Positions 1 to 5,104 of a stretch of 5,228 nucleotides of DNA are shown piece by piece. The notes under the pieces are model-generated. The model worked only from the letters and a program-made list of their open reading frames with translations, made no database searches and was not told the DNA's origin. Origin of the DNA: Pseudanabaena sp. UBA1465 (lineage in GTDB: Bacteria; Cyanobacteriota; Cyanobacteriia; Pseudanabaenales; Pseudanabaenaceae); the NCBI GenBank assembly GCA_002325645.1, contig DCSN01000252.1:18177-23404 (forward strand). The letters are read 5' to 3'. The position numbers were made by a program, and so were the translations under genes. How positions within the stretch are numbered: position 1 is the stretch's first letter; each line of letters begins with the position of its first letter.

Positions 1-213
1 ATTTGAGCGCAAAGCGCTGTAAACTGATGCGGGGGCTTTCTTCAAAAATTTGCTGTAAAGAATGGCAGTAAATCCAGTGAGATACATAAATAGACTATAA
101 ATTGCCGCAGGGATAGCCATATCTTGATTGTTGAGAATTCCCGCCGCGATCGCTAAAGTTCCATTTTGAATATCGACTTCGATCGCTATACAGATTTGTT
201 GAGCAGAAGTAAC
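1..213 (-). pseudogene. 3' remnant of a bile acid:sodium symporter (BASS) family transporter
   Basis: The minus strand is open from just below the nadC stop to the window edge. From about 207 down it encodes AQQICIAIEVDIQNGTLAIA, followed by LNNQDMAIPAAIYSLFMYLT. This resembles the last part of BASS transporters, where an EVG-x-QN motif opens a transmembrane helix and is followed by a small hydrophobic helix ending in MAIPAA-type sequence. BASS proteins normally have eight to ten helices, so most of the protein is missing. There is no room for it, because nadC on the same strand ends at 277. The conserved Gly of EVG is Asp here (EVD), which suggests decay. The frame has no stop inside the window and the C-terminus lies beyond base 1. 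The only ATG, at 120, would give a product starting after the conserved motif. The family match is from memory of the motif. An expressed small membrane protein is a less likely alternative. Confidence 0.55.
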
Positions 214-226
214 CTTAAAACTAAGA

Positions 227-261
227 AGCGTGAGTCGGCCGCTACGCAGGCGACCCACGCT
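227..261 (-). terminator. Hairpin downstream of nadC, probable terminator
   Basis: Read on the minus strand, AGCGTGGGTCG (261-251) pairs with CGACTCACGCT (237-227) with one G-U wobble, around a 13-base loop. The stem begins 15 bases after the nadC stop and is followed by the T-rich stretch CTTAGTTTTAAGG. Position and structure fit a factor-independent terminator for nadC, though the T-tract is interrupted. It also separates nadC from the truncated transporter frame. Confidence 0.5.
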
Positions 262-276
262 CTGGTTTTGGGTTTA

Positions 277-1131
277 TTAGGAACTAATTCGCATACTGAT
301 ATCTAGCCAAGGCGATCGCGTGACCATTGCCGAAGTAGAAATATAATCCACGCCTAGCTCTGCAACTTGAGCGATCGTATCAATCGTAATATTTCCCGAA
401 GCTTCAATTTTGGTATGGGGGCTATGATGGCGGATCAGGGCGATCGCCTCCCGCATAACTTTCACTGGCATATTATCGAGCATGATCACATCAAGATTGA
501 GTTGCGCCGCTTCCTTAACTTGAATGAGTGATTCTGTTTCCACTTCAATGGATGTAGTAAAGGGAATATTTGCGCGTACCCGTTGCACTGCTTCCGTAAT
601 GCCTCCCGCCGCCGCAATATGATTATCCTTGAGCATGACCGCATCATCCAAACCATAGCGATGATTAATCGCGCCGCCCGTAAAGGTCGCATATTTTTCT
701 AATAGGCGCATTCCAGGAATAGTTTTGCGCGTATCCACCAGATGACTTTTTGTATTGGCGATCGCCTTAACATAATCCGCCGTTGTACTTGCAATTCCCG
801 ATAGGCGCATCACAATATTTAAAGCAACCCGTTCCCCCATCAGCAATGTGGCGAGACTGCCCGTAATTTCGGCAATGATTTCGCCCGATCGCACAGGTTG
901 ACCATCCTGCGCGATCGCCACAAAATTTACCGACTGATCCAGCAATTGAAATACCCTCGCCGCGATCGGTAAGCCAACCACCACGCCATCAGCCTTAGCA
1001 GTCCATACCGCCTTACCAATCGGCGCATTACCATCAGGAAATAAACCGCTAGTGCTGCGATCGCCGCGTCCGATATCTTCGCGTAACCAGTCTTGGAGGA
1101 TTGGGTCTAAAACAATGAAAGGAGGGAGCAT
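277..1131 (-). CDS. nadC: Nicotinate-nucleotide diphosphorylase (carboxylating), quinolinate phosphoribosyltransferase
   Basis: NadC converts quinolinate and PRPP to nicotinate mononucleotide, CO2 and pyrophosphate, the entry of de novo NAD synthesis into the nucleotide pool. It is cytoplasmic and works as a dimer or hexamer. The 284 residues match the usual length. Family motifs appear in order: EDIGRGDRST (18-27), KADGVVVGL (46-54), ERVALNIVMRLSGIAS (100-115), DTRKTIPGMR (133-142) with the substrate-binding Arg and Lys, GGAINHRYGL (152-161), KDNHI (168-172), EVE (196-198), LDN (218-220) and EASGNI (243-248). These cover the quinolinate and PRPP sites, so the enzyme should be active. The ATG at 1131 is the first possible start, since an in-frame TAA lies two codons upstream. 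No Shine-Dalgarno sequence is visible. The gene ends in tandem TAA TAA. It looks monocistronic: no nadA or nadB is present, a hairpin follows, and a MITE-like element sits just upstream. Confidence 0.97.
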   Translation of the reverse strand: MLPPFIVLDPILQDWLREDIGRGDRSTSGLFPDGNAPIGKAVWTAKADGVVVGLPIAARVFQLLDQSVNFVAIAQDGQPVRSGEIIAEITGSLATLLMGERVALNIVMRLSGIASTTADYVKAIANTKSHLVDTRKTIPGMRLLEKYATFTGGAINHRYGLDDAVMLKDNHIAAAGGITEAVQRVRANIPFTTSIEVETESLIQVKEAAQLNLDVIMLDNMPVKVMREAIALIRHHSPHTKIEASGNITIDTIAQVAELGVDYISTSAMVTRSPWLDISMRISS

Positions 1132-1151
1132 TATTTAATATTTTTTCAGTG

Positions 1152-1179
1152 ATTATTGATGTTACGTGGAAGTTCTCAA
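1152..1179 (-). promoter_or_regulatory. Candidate nadC promoter, partly supplied by the MITE-like element
   Basis: On the minus strand, TTGAGA (1179-1174, five of six to TTGACA) is followed after 16 bases by AATAAT (1157-1152, five of six to TATAAT). Transcription would start near 1145 and give a leader of about 14 bases before the nadC ATG. The -35 box lies inside the palindromic element, and the -10 box lies almost entirely in its target duplication. The call rests on motif match and position only. Confidence 0.4.
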
Positions 1180-1181
1180 GA

Positions 1182-1279
1182 CCCTCACCCCTAGCCCCTC
1201 TCCCAAAAGGGGAGAGGGGAACAAGAAATTGTCTTACTCCCCCTCTCCCTTAATGGGAGAGGGGGCTGGGGGGTGAGGG
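1182..1279. repeat. Nested inverted repeats forming the core of the MITE-like element
   Basis: The outer arms, 1182-1204 and 1255-1279, are inverse complements apart from two extra G in the right arm. Each arm also takes part in its own smaller hairpin: CCCCTCTCCC (1195-1204) with GGGAGAGGGG (1210-1219), and CCCCCTCTCCC (1239-1249) with GGGAGAGGGGG (1255-1265). The stretch can therefore fold either as one long cruciform or as two adjacent stem-loops. Confidence 0.85.
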
Positions 1280-1341
1280 CGATATTCGTTCCACATAACA
1301 TCAGTGATTATATTTATATATAGCGTTGTCTTGAAGTTCAA

Positions 1342-1378
1342 ATTATTGAGATACCCGCATAGCGGGTATCTCAATAAT
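1342..1378 (-). terminator. Perfect 17-bp hairpin at the end of the TPR gene
   Basis: ATTATTGAGATACCCGC (1342-1358) and its exact inverse complement (1362-1378) enclose the three-base loop ATA. On the minus strand the hairpin starts at the last base of the TPR gene's TGA stop codon and is followed by TTGAACTTC, without a strong T-tract. It most likely terminates or protects the 3' end of that transcript. Confidence 0.6.
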
Positions 1379-3255
1379 CATTGATCAATCAAATTTGGTA
1401 AATGATCAAAGCCATCCACACCAATCACCGCAATAAATTGCGATCGCAGTTGTTGTAAAAGATTAGCAAAATTCTCTGCACCTAATTTACCTCGCAAAAT
1501 CACCACCAAAGCCGCCGACTGTTGCCATGCTTTGCTCTGACGCTGTTCTAAAAGATACATTCCCAAACAAGCATGATAGGTTCCAATTTCCCATTGATGA
1601 AGTTGATAGAAGGATTCGCCGAGGTAGGCATGGCAAAGGGCTTGGAGATCGCGATCGCCGATCTGCTGAGTCAGAGCTAAACCCTTCTCTAAATGAATTT
1701 GCGCCTGACTGGGCTGCTCGATCGCAATATAGGCAGTTCCCAAACCCACCCAGCAAAGCGCCTGATTTTGCAAATCATTCAATTTCTCAGACAACTTCTG
1801 CCCACGCTCCAAATGATTGATCGGAGTTTCCATTTCTTCAGGAGTAACATTTTCCTGCTGTCTAGCGATCATCACCTCACTGTAGCCAAGATTTGCTAAG
1901 GCATTTGCCTCACCTTGGCGATCGCCAGTTTGTCGCGCCAAAATCACGGCTCTTTGGGCTTGAGATTCACTGGTACTGAAATCCTTTTGAACAAGACTAA
2001 TGCGACTAAGATGATTGAGATTCGCAATTTCGCACCGTTGATCGCCCACCTCACGGGCAAGATTGAGCGCCTCTTGATGCAGAGCGATCGCCTGATCATG
2101 ATGCCCCATCCAAGCTTGAGAATAACCTAACACCGTGAGAATTCGCGCTTTTTCTTGGGTATTCTCAGACTCTTTGAGAGGTTGATCGAGATAATTAATG
2201 GTTTCGCGAAAGCTTTCTCCTGAGAAGGAGGCAAATACGCCGCCATACAGAGGAAAATTTTCCCTTTGAGCAAAGGTTCGCAAGGTTTGTAGACTTAAAC
2301 GGAAGCAAATTTTGGCAAAATATTGGCGATCGCATTCCGATAATTGAGATGCATTTTGGAAGCCACTGCTTAGTTCACCCCAGATCATCGCAAAGGCGAC
2401 AAAGGTAATCCCCGTCATATGTAGCCCTGCCTTCGCATCGTAGGGTTGCTGATCAAACCAGCGCACCAATCCATCTTGCAAATATCGTAAAAGAATCGAT
2501 AACTCCACCCAAGCACTAAGATCGATGCTTCTTTGAGATTGGGCGATCGCGGCGGCTGATTGATTGAGCGCCTGTCCTGCAAATAATTCCTTAGGCAAAG
2601 GACTCGTACTTTGTTGCGCCCAACTATGCCAAGGACCTGCAACCTTGGCGCGTTCAAAGCCGACCTGTCGCTGCGCCTCGTACAACCAACTAACCAGAGA
2701 ACCCTCCAAAAGATCAAAGGATGCTAAACCACGATTCAATCCGATCGCAAATTGGCGCAATTGAAACGCTTCAGAATCATCGGCCAGAGTTTCAGCAGAT
2801 TTTTGTAAAGATTGAGCAAGGATTTGTAAATGCTGACGTTCAAAAACAGGGGCATAATTGGGGTCAAGTACTTGAATTAAAGTTGCTAAACGTTCCTGTG
2901 CATCGGCATCTAATATTTTCTGTAAACCTCTAGCACAGGTATCCTGCACCTGATAATTTTTTTGCCACTGCTCCCACGCATCCTTAAGGATTTTCATAGC
3001 ACGGAGATTTTGAGTAGCCTTTGCTTGCTTCACGACATCGGTTTGAGCATCAAAAATCCCTTGCAAAATATCGCTATGTTCAGCGATCGCCCTCTCAAAT
3101 ATTTCCCCTGTCCCCGATTCAAGACTTTCGCTAAGAATCCGATAAACGTGTTCTTTAGAAAGCAATTTACCGTTATTTATATTGAGGATTATGCGTTCCA
3201 CAAAAATAAGGTAGCGCTCACGGGTAGTTAATGGTTTGCTGACGGCATCTGACAT
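1378..3255 (-). CDS. Tetratricopeptide-repeat protein, function unknown
   Basis: The 625-residue product has two parts. Residues about 365-575 form at least five TPR-type helical pairs: units near 368-402 (ending LAREVGD), 407-445 (ending LARQTGD), 448-495, 497-534 (ending TQQIGD) and 537-571. The GD endings and 36-40-residue periods resemble the TPR_12 type, which usually binds peptides or partner proteins. The third unit is longer because of a polar insertion around 465-478 (QQENVTPEEMETP). Residues 1-340 are mostly helical and match no domain I recognise. There is no signal peptide and no clear membrane helix, so a cytoplasmic scaffold is likely, with the partner unknown. The ATG at 3255 is the only usable start: no start codon lies between it and the upstream in-frame TAA at 3316-3318. 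No Shine-Dalgarno is visible. A hairpin lies 20 bases upstream and another overlaps the stop by one base, so the gene is probably transcribed alone. Confidence 0.88.
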   Translation of the reverse strand: MSDAVSKPLTTRERYLIFVERIILNINNGKLLSKEHVYRILSESLESGTGEIFERAIAEHSDILQGIFDAQTDVVKQAKATQNLRAMKILKDAWEQWQKNYQVQDTCARGLQKILDADAQERLATLIQVLDPNYAPVFERQHLQILAQSLQKSAETLADDSEAFQLRQFAIGLNRGLASFDLLEGSLVSWLYEAQRQVGFERAKVAGPWHSWAQQSTSPLPKELFAGQALNQSAAAIAQSQRSIDLSAWVELSILLRYLQDGLVRWFDQQPYDAKAGLHMTGITFVAFAMIWGELSSGFQNASQLSECDRQYFAKICFRLSLQTLRTFAQRENFPLYGGVFASFSGESFRETINYLDQPLKESENTQEKARILTVLGYSQAWMGHHDQAIALHQEALNLAREVGDQRCEIANLNHLSRISLVQKDFSTSESQAQRAVILARQTGDRQGEANALANLGYSEVMIARQQENVTPEEMETPINHLERGQKLSEKLNDLQNQALCWVGLGTAYIAIEQPSQAQIHLEKGLALTQQIGDRDLQALCHAYLGESFYQLHQWEIGTYHACLGMYLLEQRQSKAWQQSAALVVILRGKLGAENFANLLQQLRSQFIAVIGVDGFDHLPNLIDQ

Positions 3256-3274
3256 ATAGTTTAAATTTAGTAGT

Positions 3275-3303
3275 TTTGCGGCACGGCGGAGCCGTGCCGC
3301 AAA
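3275..3303. repeat. Perfect 13-bp palindrome upstream of the TPR gene
   Basis: TTTGCGGCACGGC and its exact inverse complement enclose the loop GGA. It ends 20 bases before the TPR start codon. On the plus strand it is followed at a distance by a run of seven T (3311-3317). It may lie in the 5' leader of the TPR transcript or be a dispersed intergenic palindrome. Its role is not evident from the sequence. Confidence 0.85.
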
Positions 3304-3351
3304 TAATCTGTTTTTTTATTTTACCGTGTGCCTCTTCGGTATTACCCCTAG

Positions 3352-3392
3352 AAGATAGTGGCAGCACTGCGTGCTGCCACTATCTTTTTTTT
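3352..3392 (+). terminator. Strong intrinsic terminator on the plus strand without an upstream gene
   Basis: AAGATAGTGGCAGCAC (3352-3367) and its exact inverse complement (3371-3386) enclose the loop TGC. A run of eight T (3385-3392) begins at the end of the stem. This is a textbook factor-independent terminator for plus-strand transcription. No plus-strand gene precedes it in the window, so it may end a small RNA or antisense transcript, or be a repeat-derived element that insulates the tRNA. Confidence 0.8.
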
Positions 3393-3394
3393 GT

Positions 3395-3496
3395 ATAGCT
3401 GTAGCCAAACATAAAACCCAGAAGAGAGAGACGGCGCGAAGCGCCGTCTCTCTCTTCTGGGTTTTGATTTGTCCTAATGCAAGTGGCTATAGCTAT
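3395..3496. repeat. 25-bp perfect palindrome inside 13-bp inverted repeats, possible small palindromic element
   Basis: At the centre, 3413-3437 and 3441-3465 are exact inverse complements over 25 bp, with the loop GAA. The stem starts with AAAA and ends with TTTT, so it looks like a terminator in both directions. Around it, ATAGCTGTAGCCA (3395-3407) is the inverse complement of TGGCTATAGCTAT (3484-3496), 12 of 13 matching. Outside that, a CTATC-plus-T-run-plus-G sequence occurs directly repeated at 3380-3393 and 3493-3505. The arrangement suggests a non-coding mobile or dispersed element, but the direct repeat contains a T-run and could be coincidental. Confidence 0.7.
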
Positions 3497-3515
3497 CTTT
3501 TTTTGGCGATCGCAT

Positions 3516-3544
3516 TTGACATTAAAACCAATTTAAGCGATTAT
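3516..3544 (+). promoter_or_regulatory. Sigma70-type promoter of the tRNA-Ala gene
   Basis: TTGACA (3516-3521) matches the -35 consensus in all six positions. After a 17-base spacer comes GATTAT (3539-3544), four of six to the -10 consensus. Transcription would begin near 3551, about 20 bases before the mature tRNA. Spacing and position make this the best promoter in the window. It could also serve the 463-residue gene by read-through. Confidence 0.7.
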
Positions 3545-3546
3545 AG

Positions 3547-3569
3547 ACAAGCTAAATAATTTAGCTTGT
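3547..3569 (+). repeat. AT-rich palindrome at the tRNA transcription start
   Basis: ACAAGCTAAAT (3547-3557) and its exact inverse complement (3559-3569) flank a single A. It ends two bases before the mature 5' end of the tRNA and spans the predicted transcription start. Only its second part would be in the RNA leader, so it is more likely a DNA site than an RNA hairpin. Confidence 0.6.
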
Positions 3570-3571
3570 TC

Positions 3572-3644
3572 GGGGCTATAGCGCAGTTGGTAGCGCACCT
3601 CAATGGCATTGAGGGGGTCAGGGATTCGAGTTCCCTTAGCTCCA
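3572..3644 (+). tRNA. tRNA-Ala, anticodon GGC
   Basis: The 73 bases fold as a full cloverleaf. The acceptor stem is GGGGCTA with TAGCTCC (3572-3578, 3637-3643) and discriminator A at 3644. The D-stem is GCGC/GCGC, the anticodon stem CCTCA/TGAGG with loop ATGGCAT, the variable loop GGGTC, and the T-stem AGGGA/TCCCT with loop TTCGAGT. The anticodon GGC is at 3605-3607 and reads GCC and GCU. The third acceptor pair is G-U, the main identity element for alanyl-tRNA synthetase, which supports alanine independently of the anticodon. CCA is not encoded and must be added. A consensus promoter precedes it and a hairpin follows six bases later. Confidence 0.97.
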
Positions 3645-3649
3645 TATTA

Positions 3650-3681
3650 AAATAGGGAGAGCGTTAGCGCTCTCCCTATTT
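3650..3681 (+). terminator. Hairpin downstream of tRNA-Ala
   Basis: AAATAGGGAGAGCG-type arms of 14 bp (3650-3663 and 3668-3681) pair exactly around the loop TTAG. The stem is GC-rich near the loop, and the following TGTTGTG is only partly T-rich, so termination may be incomplete. It ends the tRNA transcript or marks the boundary for 3' processing. It lies 29 bases before the start of the next gene. Confidence 0.65.
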
Positions 3682-3685
3682 GTTG

Positions 3686-3717
3686 TGCAAATAATTTATG
3701 CAAATAATTTATGCAAA
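3686..3717 (+). repeat. 13-bp tandem repeat containing the start codon of the 463-residue gene
   Basis: TGCAAATAATTTA occurs twice in direct succession (3686-3698 and 3699-3711) and is followed by a third partial copy, TGCAAA (3712-3717). Two ATGs arise 13 bases apart, at 3698 and 3711, in different frames. The first gives only a nine-codon frame, while the second opens the long gene. The repeat fills the place where a ribosome binding site would be, and none is visible. Confidence 0.85.
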
Positions 3718-5102
3718 CCCTATCTAGTGCTTTGGCAGCGATCGCGGTTTCCCTGACCATCACTACACCCCAAATAGCTCAGGCTCAAGCACCACCAATT
3801 CGCATCTATCAGCCCAAAGCCACGGAGACTGCTCGTAATGATCAAATCCAAGACCAGCAAAAAAAAGCAGATCCACGTCGATTTGATCTCCAAAAATATC
3901 CTGTCATCGATCGTAACGCGACCCATTGGCAAGACTCATTATGGGCGATCGGGGTTTTAGCCCCTGATCAAGATTATGCGGTACAAGCTCTTGCCAATGT
4001 TTTACAAATGACGACCGAGGCTAATCTCACCGATCCGCAAAAAGGGATTATTGATACAGCCATGCAGGTGGGACTAGAGTTATATACCCTCAAACCTGAA
4101 ATATATGGCAAACTCAAACCATATTTTTTGCGCACCGTTAATAACAGCAGCGACTCGCAATGGGTGGCTCTATCTCTCGCCGCTTTATCTAAGTCCACCG
4201 ATCCTGCTCATAGCCTTAGTAAGGAGCAATTTACCAAACTTGCTTTAAAAATACAGCAACGATTTCCCAATTGGCAACAAGATATCCATTTGCGAACAAC
4301 GCTCCAAACTCTTCAAAGCAATTTGCAAACTTCGCAAAAGTCTAGTCAAGTCGCCACAATTCCCAATCTTACTGATTTATTAAAATGGCAAGTTACACCG
4401 CAACAAGCGCATATGTATGTGCTATGTCGCCCCAATCGCGATGTTTTATGTTTGGCACTAATCAAAGATCGCAATGGAAAATTTCTAAAACAAGGTAATC
4501 AACTTTGGTCAGCACCTCTATTACTGCAATCATTACGAAATCTTGATTGGTATTTTACCAATGGGCGCACACCGCAGGGCGTTTATCGAATGGAAGGCGT
4601 TTCCTTACAACCTGACGATGAATTTTTCCATGCCTATGGACAATTTTCATTAGTGAATCTATTCGCACCTTTTGAGGATGGAGTTCAAGCTTTTTTACCA
4701 AATCAGAAAGGAAAATTCACTGGCAATCTCCCAGACTATCAAGCGCTCTTGCCGCCCACATGGCGCAATTATCAACCAATCCAGCAAAGCTATTGGGCAG
4801 GGAATGTCGGGCGATCGCTGTTTCGGATTCATGGCAGTGGCGCGGCGATCGATTTCTTCCGCAATAAAGATAAAGTCGTCAATCCTAAATATTTTAATTG
4901 GAATGCGGCTTTGGGATGCCTCTCGGCGATCGAGCTTTACGATAATCGCGGCAACTTACTAAAAGCAGATATGCCCAAAATTCTTGATGCTTTAACTACT
5001 GTTGGTAAGGGCAAAGTCGAAGGATTTCTAATTGTGGTTGATATTCCTAGCGTTTCTACTGAGCCAATTACGGTTGAGGAAGTTGCTAAATATCTCAATT
5101 AG
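3711..5102 (+). CDS. Exported protein with L,D-transpeptidase (YkuD)-like C-terminal domain
   Basis: The 463-residue product starts with a hydrophobic segment and AQA sites near 23-27, a probable Sec signal peptide cleaved around residue 25. A Gln/Lys-rich linker follows (about 40-60), then a helical domain of unknown type (about 60-210). The C-terminal part, about 230-445, resembles YkuD-type L,D-transpeptidases: RTPQGVYRMEG (286-296) recalls the TPxGxY strand, FRIHGSG (371-377) supplies the conserved His374, and ALGCLS (400-405) would hold the nucleophile Cys403. The usual motif is (S/T)xGC(I/V)R; here Ala and Ser replace the Ser/Thr and Arg, and the His-Cys gap of 29 is longer than usual. 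If active, it would make 3-3 peptidoglycan cross-links or attach proteins in the periplasm. The ATG at 3711 is the only upstream start, because an in-frame TAA lies two codons before it. The signal peptide lacks the usual N-terminal Lys/Arg. A related but inactive fold is possible. Confidence 0.8.
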   Translation: MQTLSSALAAIAVSLTITTPQIAQAQAPPIRIYQPKATETARNDQIQDQQKKADPRRFDLQKYPVIDRNATHWQDSLWAIGVLAPDQDYAVQALANVLQMTTEANLTDPQKGIIDTAMQVGLELYTLKPEIYGKLKPYFLRTVNNSSDSQWVALSLAALSKSTDPAHSLSKEQFTKLALKIQQRFPNWQQDIHLRTTLQTLQSNLQTSQKSSQVATIPNLTDLLKWQVTPQQAHMYVLCRPNRDVLCLALIKDRNGKFLKQGNQLWSAPLLLQSLRNLDWYFTNGRTPQGVYRMEGVSLQPDDEFFHAYGQFSLVNLFAPFEDGVQAFLPNQKGKFTGNLPDYQALLPPTWRNYQPIQQSYWAGNVGRSLFRIHGSGAAIDFFRNKDKVVNPKYFNWNAALGCLSAIELYDNRGNLLKADMPKILDALTTVGKGKVEGFLIVVDIPSVSTEPITVEEVAKYLN

Positions 5103-5104
5103 TT

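Larger units (their letters stand above)
1149..1311. mobile_element. MITE-like palindromic element with terminal inverted repeats and 8-bp target duplication
   Basis: The element spans 1157-1303 (147 bp). Its ends are TGATGTTACGTGGAA (1157-1171) and the inverse complement of TGATGTTATGTGGAA (1289-1303), 14 of 15 matching. It is flanked directly by GTGATTAT at 1149-1156 and 1304-1311. The direct repeat can also be read as 11 bp, TCAGTGATTAT (1146-1156 and 1301-1311), overlapping the right inverted repeat. Inside is a large G/C-rich inverted repeat. The element has no coding capacity, so any mobility would need a transposase elsewhere. The CCCTCACCCC...GGGGTGAGGG core is a type seen repeatedly in cyanobacterial genomes (recalled, not searched). 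Target duplication and inverted repeats are seen directly. Mobility is inferred. Confidence 0.75.
3256..3571. other. Divergent intergenic region rich in palindromes
   Basis: This gap separates the leftward TPR gene from the rightward tRNA. It holds three perfect palindromes (3275-3303, 3352-3386, 3413-3465), two T-tracts, a 13-bp inverted-repeat frame, the tRNA promoter and a leader palindrome, each listed separately. I saw no credible coding sequence. A nominal plus-strand frame here only reads through the 25-bp palindrome. No convincing promoter for the TPR gene was recognised on the minus strand. Confidence 0.8.

Noticed and set aside
1182..1279. Repeated CCCTCTCCC and GGGAGAGGG blocks as a CRISPR array
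   Set aside because: The blocks alternate in orientation and form nested hairpins, with no constant repeat-spacer period.
1527..1820. Open frames on the opposite strand of the TPR gene (also near 1693-1899, 1915-2130, 2564-2764, 2962-3231)
   Set aside because: They overlap a well-supported gene, show no family motif, and have the arginine- and serine-rich look of shadow frames.
3371..3559. A plus-strand open frame of 62 codons in the divergent intergenic region
   Set aside because: It reads straight through the 25-bp palindrome and the promoter, so its amino acids are a by-product of those structures, and it has no ribosome binding site.
3698..3727. The upstream ATG at 3698 as the real start of the exported protein
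   Set aside because: It is in a different frame and stops after nine codons.
136..4818. Recurring GCGATCGC octamers as binding sites or an array
   Set aside because: This is HIP1, abundant throughout many cyanobacterial genomes, and it occurs inside codons as well as between genes. It only indicates the lineage.
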